NCBI RefSeq assembly: GCF_007991755.1
Contig: NZ_BJYY01000019.1
Coordinates: 1 to 64,000 of the forward strand
Reading direction: 5' to 3'
Source of the DNA: Cellulomonas aerilata
GTDB taxonomy: Bacteria; Actinomycetota; Actinomycetes; Actinomycetales; Cellulomonadaceae
Length of the DNA stretch: 64,000 nucleotides
Made by a program: the position numbers and the translations under genes. Of this stretch, positions 58,654 through 64,000 are shown piece after piece; within the stretch, counting starts at the first letter, position 1; the number at the start of each line of letters is the position of its first letter. The notes under the pieces were generated by a model. It had not been told where the DNA came from. It did no database searches and was given only the letters and a program-made list of their open reading frames with translations.

Positions 58654-60695
58654 GCTCGCGAGGGGCGCGCCCGCCGGTGCCGCCGAGCGGTCCGCCCGCC
58701 GGTCCCCCCGCGCCGCCCGCCGGGGCGTCTGCGGACTCCGCAGCCCCGTCCGCCACCGTGCCCCGCCGCCCGCCGCGAGGACCTCACGGGCCCATGGGCA
58801 TGGGCGTCCCGGTCGAGAAGTCGATGGACTTCACCGGGTCCGGCCGGCGCCTGCTGCGCCAGCTGGCTCCCGAGCGCGCCCGGATCGCCGTCGTCGGCGT
58901 CCTGTGCGTGCTCTCCGTCGCGCTCGCGGTCGCCGGCCCCCGGCTGCTCGGCCGTGCGACGGACCTGGTCTTCGCCGGCTTCCTCGGGCGCCGGCTGCCG
59001 GCCGGGACGACGCGGGCGGAGGCGGTCGAGGGGCTGCGCGCGCAGGGGCAGGAGCGGTTCGCCGACGTCGTCGCCGGGTCCGGCGTCGTGCCCGGCGCGG
59101 GCGTCGACACCGGTGCCCTGGCGAGCGTGCTGCTCGTCGTCATGCTGGTCTACGTCGGGTCGTTCCTGTTCGGCTGGATGCAGGGCCGGATCACGACCGA
59201 CGTCGTGCAGCGCAGCACCTACCGGCTGCGCGAGCAGGTCGAGGCCAAGCTGTCCCGCCTCCCGCTGCGGTACGTCGACCGCCAGGAGCGCGGCGAGGTG
59301 CTCTCGCGGGTGACGAACGACATCGACAACGTCGCCCAGACGCTGCAGCAGACGCTGTCGCAGCTCATCACGGCGCTGCTGACCGTCGTGGGCGTCCTGG
59401 TGATGATGCTGTGGATCTCGCCGCTGCTCGCCCTGGTCGCACTGGTCACCGTGCCGCTGTCGATCGCGGTCACGGTCGCCATCGCCAAGCGCTCCCAACC
59501 CCAGTTCGTCGCGCAGTGGTCCTGGACCGGGCAGCTGAACGCGCACGTCGAGGAGATGTACACCGGGCACGCGCTCGTCAAGGTGTTCGGGCGGCAGCAG
59601 CAGGCGATCGACACGTTCACCGAGCGCAACGAGCAGATGTACGCGGCCAGCTTCAAGGCGCAGTTCATCTCCGGGATGATCCAGCCGGCGATGGGCTTCC
59701 TCGCGAACCTCAACTACGTCGCGATCGCGGTCGTCGGCGGGCTGCGGGTGGCCTCGGGCGCGATGACGCTCGGCGACGTGCAGGCGTTCATCCAGTACTC
59801 GCGGCAGTTCACCCAGCCGCTGACCCAGGTGGCGTCGATGATGAACCTGCTGCAGTCCGGGGTGGCGTCGGCCGAGCGCGTGTTCGAGCTGCTGGACGCG
59901 GACGAGCAGACCCCCGACCCGGAGCCGGCGGCCGTCCCGGTCCTGCCCGTGCGCGGCCGGGTCACCTTCGAGGACGTGTCCTTCCGCTACGACCCGGGCA
60001 CGCCGCTCATCGAGCACCTGTCCCTGGTCGCCGAGCCCGGGCGCACGGTCGCGATCGTCGGCCCGACGGGCGCCGGCAAGACGACGCTGGTCAACCTGCT
60101 GATGCGGTTCTACGACCTCGACGGCGGGCGCATCACGCTCGACGGCGTCGACATCGCGACGATGACCCGTGAGGCGCTGCGGTCCCGGATCGGGATGGTC
60201 CTGCAGGACACCTGGCTGTTCGGGGGGACGATCGCGGAGAACATCCGGTACGGGGCGCCGGACGCCGACGACGCAGCCGTGGTCGCCGCGGCGCAGGCCA
60301 CCCACGTCGACCGCTTCGTCCGGACGCTCCCCGAGGGGTACGAGACCCGGCTGGACGACGAGGGCAGCAACGTCAGCGCCGGCGAGAAGCAGCTGCTGAC
60401 CATCGCGCGCGCCTTCCTGGCCGACCCCGCCATCCTCGTCCTGGACGAGGCGACGTCGTCGGTGGACACCCGCACGGAGGTGCTCGTGCAGCAGGCGATG
60501 GCGACCCTGCGGTCCGGCCGCACGTCGTTCGTCATCGCCCACCGGCTGTCGACGATCCGCGACGCCGACGTCATCCTCGTGATGGACCACGGGGCGATCG
60601 TGGAGCACGGCACCCACACGGAGCTGATCGCGGCCGGCGGCGCGTACGCCGACCTGTACGCGAGCCAGTTCGCCGCGGCGGTGCCGGTGGAGTGA
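58650..60695 (+). CDS. ABC exporter half-transporter, catalytic subunit
   Basis: 681 aa. A Pro/Ala-rich arm (about 1-50) precedes six helices, with an unusual segment of about 55 residues (LVFAGFLGRRLPAGTTRAEA and on) between helices 1 and 2. NBD: Walker A GPTGAGKTTLVNLL, signature NVSAGEKQLLTIARAFL, Walker B ILVLDEATSSVD with the catalytic Glu, and switch His in VIAHRLSTI. Canonical partner of the preceding half-transporter; GTG 58650 overlaps its stop. Confidence 0.93.
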   Translation: MSSRGARPPVPPSGPPAGPPAPPAGASADSAAPSATVPRRPPRGPHGPMGMGVPVEKSMDFTGSGRRLLRQLAPERARIAVVGVLCVLSVALAVAGPRLLGRATDLVFAGFLGRRLPAGTTRAEAVEGLRAQGQERFADVVAGSGVVPGAGVDTGALASVLLVVMLVYVGSFLFGWMQGRITTDVVQRSTYRLREQVEAKLSRLPLRYVDRQERGEVLSRVTNDIDNVAQTLQQTLSQLITALLTVVGVLVMMLWISPLLALVALVTVPLSIAVTVAIAKRSQPQFVAQWSWTGQLNAHVEEMYTGHALVKVFGRQQQAIDTFTERNEQMYAASFKAQFISGMIQPAMGFLANLNYVAIAVVGGLRVASGAMTLGDVQAFIQYSRQFTQPLTQVASMMNLLQSGVASAERVFELLDADEQTPDPEPAAVPVLPVRGRVTFEDVSFRYDPGTPLIEHLSLVAEPGRTVAIVGPTGAGKTTLVNLLMRFYDLDGGRITLDGVDIATMTREALRSRIGMVLQDTWLFGGTIAENIRYGAPDADDAAVVAAAQATHVDRFVRTLPEGYETRLDDEGSNVSAGEKQLLTIARAFLADPAILVLDEATSSVDTRTEVLVQQAMATLRSGRTSFVIAHRLSTIRDADVILVMDHGAIVEHGTHTELIAAGGAYADLYASQFAAAVPVE

Positions 60696-60725
60696 GGGGC
60701 CGGCGGCCCTGGGAGGATCGGCGCC

Positions 60726-61565
60726 GTGCCGATCCACCGCCTGACCTCCGCCGACGACGAGCGCCTGTCCGACTACACCCGCCTGACCGACGTCGCGCTG
60801 CGCTCCAAGCACGAGCCGGCCAAGGGCCTGTACATCGCCGAGAGCTCGACGGTGATCCGCCGCGCGGTGGCGGCCGGGCACCGGCCGCGCTCGCTGCTCA
60901 TGGCCGAGAAGTGGCTGCCGGACCTGGCGGACCTGCTCGAGGAGGTCGGCGCCGGCGAGGGGGGCGACGTGCCCGTCTTCGTCGCCGAGCCGCAGGTGCT
61001 GGAGGCGATCACCGGCTTCCACCTGCACCGCGGCGCTCTCGCGGCGATGCACCGCCCGCCGCTGGCGGGCGTCCACGACCTGCTCGCCTCCGCACGCGGC
61101 GGCGCCGGTGCGCGCCGCGTCGCGGTGCTCGAGGACGTCGTCGACCACACCAACGTGGGTGCCGTCTTCCGCAGCGCGGCCGGGCTCGGCGTCGACGCCG
61201 TCCTGGTCAGCCCCCGCTGCGCCGACCCGCTGTACCGGCGGTCGGTGCGGGTCTCGATGGGCACCGTGTTCCAGGTGCCGTGGACGCGGCTGACGAGCTG
61301 GCCCGGTGGTCTGCAGGACCTGCGCGCGGACGGGTTCACGGTCGCCGCGCTGGCCCTGGCCGACGACGCCGTCACGCTGGACGACCTCGCCGACCGGGCG
61401 CCCGGGCGGCTCGCGCTCGTGCTCGGGACCGAGGGCGACGGCCTGTCCCGCGGGGCGGTCGGTGCCGCCGACGTCGTGGTGCGCATCCCGATGTCCGGCG
61501 GCGTGGACTCCCTCAACGTCGCGGCCGCGTCGGCGGTCGCGTTCTGGGCCACCCGCGCCGGGTAG
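60726..61565 (+). CDS. SpoU/TrmH family RNA 2'-O-methyltransferase
   Basis: 279 aa. N-terminal L30e-like substrate-binding part (SKHEPAKGLYIAESSTVIRR) and C-terminal knotted SPOUT domain with the three motifs LEDVVDHTNVGAVFRSAAGL, LALVLGTEGDGL and VRIPMSGGVDSLNVAAASAV. Methylates rRNA or tRNA ribose 2'-OH; exact target unknown. GTG 60726 has GAGGAT 7 nt upstream, a weak version of the leaderless pattern. Confidence 0.9.
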   Translation: MPIHRLTSADDERLSDYTRLTDVALRSKHEPAKGLYIAESSTVIRRAVAAGHRPRSLLMAEKWLPDLADLLEEVGAGEGGDVPVFVAEPQVLEAITGFHLHRGALAAMHRPPLAGVHDLLASARGGAGARRVAVLEDVVDHTNVGAVFRSAAGLGVDAVLVSPRCADPLYRRSVRVSMGTVFQVPWTRLTSWPGGLQDLRADGFTVAALALADDAVTLDDLADRAPGRLALVLGTEGDGLSRGAVGAADVVVRIPMSGGVDSLNVAAASAVAFWATRAG

Positions 61566-61583
61566 GGCGCGGCAACCGGACCC

Positions 61584-62801
61584 CTACCGGCCGGTGCCGC
61601 CTGCGGGGACGCGGTCCGCACCGGGTCGGGGCTCGAGCTGACCCACGGCGACCGGCTGGGCGCCGTCGAGGGACTCGCGCGTCGCCGCCGTGGCCGGCCG
61701 AGGGATGCCGGGAGCCGGTGCGTCGTCCACCACGACCCGGTCGCGTCCGGTCCGCTTCGCCCGGTACAGGGCCTCGTCCGCGCGTCGGTAGACCTCCTCG
61801 AACGTCGCACCGAAGGCACCGGTGGCGACGCCGACGCTGACGGTGACCCGTCCGACGCCGGCCGAGCTCAGCGCCCGCGCCGCCAGCCCGCGCACCTCCT
61901 CCGCGCGGGCGCGTGCCGCCTCGAGGTCGGTCCCGCGCAGGACGAGCAGGAACTCCTCGCCGCCGACCCGCACCGCCATCTCCTGACCGTTCGGCACCCC
62001 CGCGAGCACGGGTCCCAGGCGGGCGAGCACGTCGTCGCCCGCCTGGTGGCCCCGCTCGTCGTTGATCCGCTTGAAGTGGTCGACGTCCAGCAGCAGGACC
62101 GAGCCCTCCAGCAGCACCGACGGCAGGGCCGCCCGCCGGACCAAGCCCTGCCGGTTGAGCAGCCCGGTGAGCGGGTCGTGCTCGGCCTGGGACCGCAGCT
62201 CGGCGATCGACCGGGTCAGGTCGTCCCCGAGGGCCAGCACGCGGGCCCGCAGCCGGGTGACCGCGACGGTGACCACGGCCAGCGAGACCGCGACGGGCAG
62301 GGCGGCCGCCACGACGGCCGACGCCGGCAGGCCGACCAGGTGCAGGCCGACGACGTAGGTGACCAGGGCCCAGGCCAGCTGCGCCCAGGACTCGCGGCGG
62401 CCGCGCAGCAGGCCGACCTGGAGCGCGGCGATGACGAAGAGGATCGGGCCGCTGGCGAACGTGTAGCCGTCCGGGGCGTGCACCGCGACGCTCGTGACGC
62501 CTGCGGAGCCCATGACGTTGGTGCCCGACAGGACCCACCCGGGCACCCGCACGGCGAACCGCACGATGAGCAGCCCGATGAGGATGCAGGTCAGGGCGAA
62601 CCCGTACGCCAGCGCCGGCAGCGGGCTGGAGTGCGCCATCGCGAGCGCGACCATCGAGCCGATCACGGTCATGCCGCCACTGATGCGCGCGTCGACGCGG
62701 CGCGCGCGGTCGCCGTGCAGCACGGGGGAGGACCAGGTGGGGTTCACGCCGGTCCAGTCGGCGGGCGGGTGCCGGTTGTGACAGCGCGCCGCGCAGATCA
62801 C
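61584..62801 (-). CDS. membrane diguanylate cyclase (GGDEF)
   Basis: 405 aa. Five to six hydrophobic helices at about 42-195 precede the GGDEF domain (about 205-350): HDPLTGLLNRQGL, VLLLDVDHFKRINDERGHQA, VRVGGEEFLLVLRG with an intact GGEEF active site, and RADEALYRAKRTGRDRV. Makes cyclic di-GMP; no RxxD inhibitory site is seen before GGEEF. Start uncertain: GTG 62801 (frame start used here) or GTG 62747; neither has a good ribosome binding site. Confidence 0.88.
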   Translation of the reverse strand: MICAARCHNRHPPADWTGVNPTWSSPVLHGDRARRVDARISGGMTVIGSMVALAMAHSSPLPALAYGFALTCILIGLLIVRFAVRVPGWVLSGTNVMGSAGVTSVAVHAPDGYTFASGPILFVIAALQVGLLRGRRESWAQLAWALVTYVVGLHLVGLPASAVVAAALPVAVSLAVVTVAVTRLRARVLALGDDLTRSIAELRSQAEHDPLTGLLNRQGLVRRAALPSVLLEGSVLLLDVDHFKRINDERGHQAGDDVLARLGPVLAGVPNGQEMAVRVGGEEFLLVLRGTDLEAARARAEEVRGLAARALSSAGVGRVTVSVGVATGAFGATFEEVYRRADEALYRAKRTGRDRVVVDDAPAPGIPRPATAATRESLDGAQPVAVGQLEPRPGADRVPAGGTGR

Positions 62802-62802
62802 C

Positions 62803-62911
62803 CCGGTGGCCGTGCCCGGAGGGCCGTGCGCCGGTGGCCGTGCCGTGCCGTGCCGGGCGGGGCCGTGCGCCGGTGGCCGTGCCGGGAGGGGCCGGGCGCC
62901 GGTGGCCGAGG
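62803..62911. repeat. direct repeats between ybaK-like and GGDEF genes
   Basis: CCGGTGGCCGTGCC occurs at 62803, 62831 and 62870, and a degenerate copy CCGGTGGCCGAGG at 62899, with GGGSGGGGCCG between. The 126-nt gap between two minus-strand genes is almost wholly made of this motif. Confidence 0.75.
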
Positions 62912-62927
62912 TGGGGGTGGGCCGTGC

Positions 62928-63542
62928 TCAGGCGGTCGCCAGGTCCGTCACCACCTCGGCGCCGGGGAGGTGCCCGAGCACGGCTCCCGGCAGGCTCAGC
63001 TTGGACCCGCGCACGCCGCTGCCGACGATGACGGCCGGGTGCCCGACGGCGTCCTGCCCGGCGACGACGACACGGGAGTCGACCAGCACGCGCCACTCCT
63101 GCGGGAGCCCGACCGGGGTGATCCCGCCGTACTCCATCGCGGACTCCGCGGTGGCGCGGTCGGTGGACAGGAACGACGCCTTGCGCACGTCCAGCAGCCG
63201 CTTGACCGCGTTGTTGACGTCGGCGCGGGTGGTGGCCAGGACGACGCACGCCGCGATGCGCTCCTCGCCGGCGCGCTTGCCCGAGACGACCACGCAGTTC
63301 GCCGACGTGCTCAGGGGCAGGCCGTAGGCGGCGGTGAGCGCGGCCGTGTCCGCCAGGTCCGGGTCGATCCGGGCGACGGCGACCTGGTCCGCGACGCCGG
63401 GGTCGACGGCGGCCCAGCCCAGCAGGGCGGCGTGCGTCGCGGGCGCCATGAGCTCGGGGTGGTCGAGGGCGCGCAGCCACGTCAGGGTCGTCGGGGCCGA
63501 GGTGGCCGGGGAGCCCGGCACGGGGTCGGGGGACGAGGTCAT
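62928..63542 (-). CDS. YbaK/EbsC family aminoacyl-tRNA deacylase
   Basis: 204 aa. The YbaK/ProX domain spans about 45-200: CVVVSGKRAGEERIAACVVL, DVNNAVKRLLDVRKASFLS and EYGGITPVGLPQEWRVLVD with the catalytic Lys in the KRLL/RKAS region. The family removes wrong amino acids from tRNA. Its ATG (63542) overlaps the PEBP gene stop by 4 bp. Confidence 0.9.
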   Translation of the reverse strand: MTSSPDPVPGSPATSAPTTLTWLRALDHPELMAPATHAALLGWAAVDPGVADQVAVARIDPDLADTAALTAAYGLPLSTSANCVVVSGKRAGEERIAACVVLATTRADVNNAVKRLLDVRKASFLSTDRATAESAMEYGGITPVGLPQEWRVLVDSRVVVAGQDAVGHPAVIVGSGVRGSKLSLPGAVLGHLPGAEVVTDLATA

Positions 63543-64000
63543 CGCCGGGAGGTGGGGCTCAGGGTCGCCCGGGCGACCGTGCTGGACAGGGCGGTGAACG
63601 CCACGACGGTCGGTGTCGCGTCGGGCGTCAGGTCCAGGGCGTCGACGTCCAGGGCGTGCACCGCGAAGACGTACCGGTGCACGTGGTCGCCGGGCGGCGG
63701 GGCGGCACCGGTGTAGCCGGTGGTGCCCGCGTCGTTGCGGGTCTGGAACGCCCCTGCGGGGAGCGCGGCGCCGTTGGGGGAGGCCGCGCCCGCGGGCAGC
63801 GACGTGGTGGTCGCCGGCAGGTTCGCCACCGTCCAGTGCCAGTACCCGGCTGGGGTCGGCGCGTCCGGGTCGAAGCAGCTGACGACGAACGACCGGGTCC
63901 CGGCCGGGAAGCCGTCCCAGGACAGCTGCGGCGACCGGTCGTCGCCGTCGGCGGTGGTGGCGGCCGGCATCGGCACGCCGTCGGCGACGTCGTCGCTGGT
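63539..64000 (-). CDS. YbhB/YbcL family PEBP protein, 5' end cut by window edge
   Basis: At least 153 aa visible. The reading frame stays open through the last 24 nt (TSDDVADG), so the true start lies beyond 64000; MPMPAATTADG is not a natural start. The PEBP ligand site is present: SCFDPDAPTPAGYWHWTVAN (DPDAP and GxxHW), and GYTGAAPPPGDHVHRYVFAV. Prokaryotic members (YbhB/YbcL) have no settled function. Coupled to the YbaK-like gene. Confidence 0.88.
   Translation of the reverse strand, partial: TSDDVADGVPMPAATTADGDDRSPQLSWDGFPAGTRSFVVSCFDPDAPTPAGYWHWTVANLPATTTSLPAGAASPNGAALPAGAFQTRNDAGTTGYTGAAPPPGDHVHRYVFAVHALDVDALDLTPDATPTVVAFTALSSTVARATLSPTSRR

Overview
The window is a GC-rich (low-to-mid 70s % by eye) actinobacterial chromosome segment. 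The steA-steB-murJ, tlyA-nadK-recN and sufR-BD-Rieske-CSUT gene orders, the many GTG starts and the 4-bp GTGA/ATGA overlaps point to a Cellulomonas-like member of the Micrococcales. That placement is inferred from gene content, not from a database search. I saw no rRNA, tRNA, CRISPR, phage or transposase.

0.6-16.5 kb is one long + strand block: a TPR protein with a repetitive basic N-terminus, a HAD phosphatase, a proline-repeat protein, TlyA, NAD kinase, RecN, SteA, SteB, a MraY/WecA-like membrane protein, MurJ, a GT4 glycosyltransferase, then CTP synthase and a Nudix hydrolase. It joins DNA repair, NADP and CTP supply, ribosomal RNA modification and cell envelope/division. 16.5-27.4 kb reads as an accessory block: LLM oxidoreductase, small membrane protein, cupin-methyltransferase-GNAT operon, TetR/SDR divergent pair with two operators, VOC protein, CPBP protease, large LuxR/MalT-type regulator, dienelactone hydrolase and a MarR-like protein.

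27.4-37.8 kb: GNAT, heme A synthase (CtaA) and an ABC exporter on the minus strand, divergent from the complete SUF iron-sulfur operon under SufR. 37.8-45.1 kb: zinc metallopeptidase, glycolipid-binding protein, the biotin ECF transporter BioY-BioM-BioN, an ABC-F protein, and a SURF1 / Cys-His protein / DUF3099 operon. CtaA and SURF1 both serve cytochrome oxidase maturation. 45.3-47.4 kb: FabG-InhA-type fatty acid pair and a SixA phosphatase. 47.4-53.9 kb: a SerB phosphatase fused in frame to a ThuA-like domain, divergent glgC/glgA glycogen genes, a PQQ-type sugar dehydrogenase lipoprotein and an unrecognised gene. 53.9-64 kb: ABC ATPase, NfeD and SPFH membrane-microdomain pair, a heterodimeric ABC exporter with one degenerate subunit, SpoU rRNA methyltransferase, GGDEF protein, YbaK deacylase and a PEBP protein cut by the window edge.

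Two patterns run through the window. At least twelve first-in-operon genes have a TANNNT hexamer only 6-8 nt before an ATG/GTG, the hallmark of leaderless transcripts, and this decides several starts. Short exact or near-exact tandem duplications (14-36 bp) recur inside genes and at 3' ends, including a 29-bp and a 30-bp duplication bracketing the ThuA half of the SerB-ThuA fusion.
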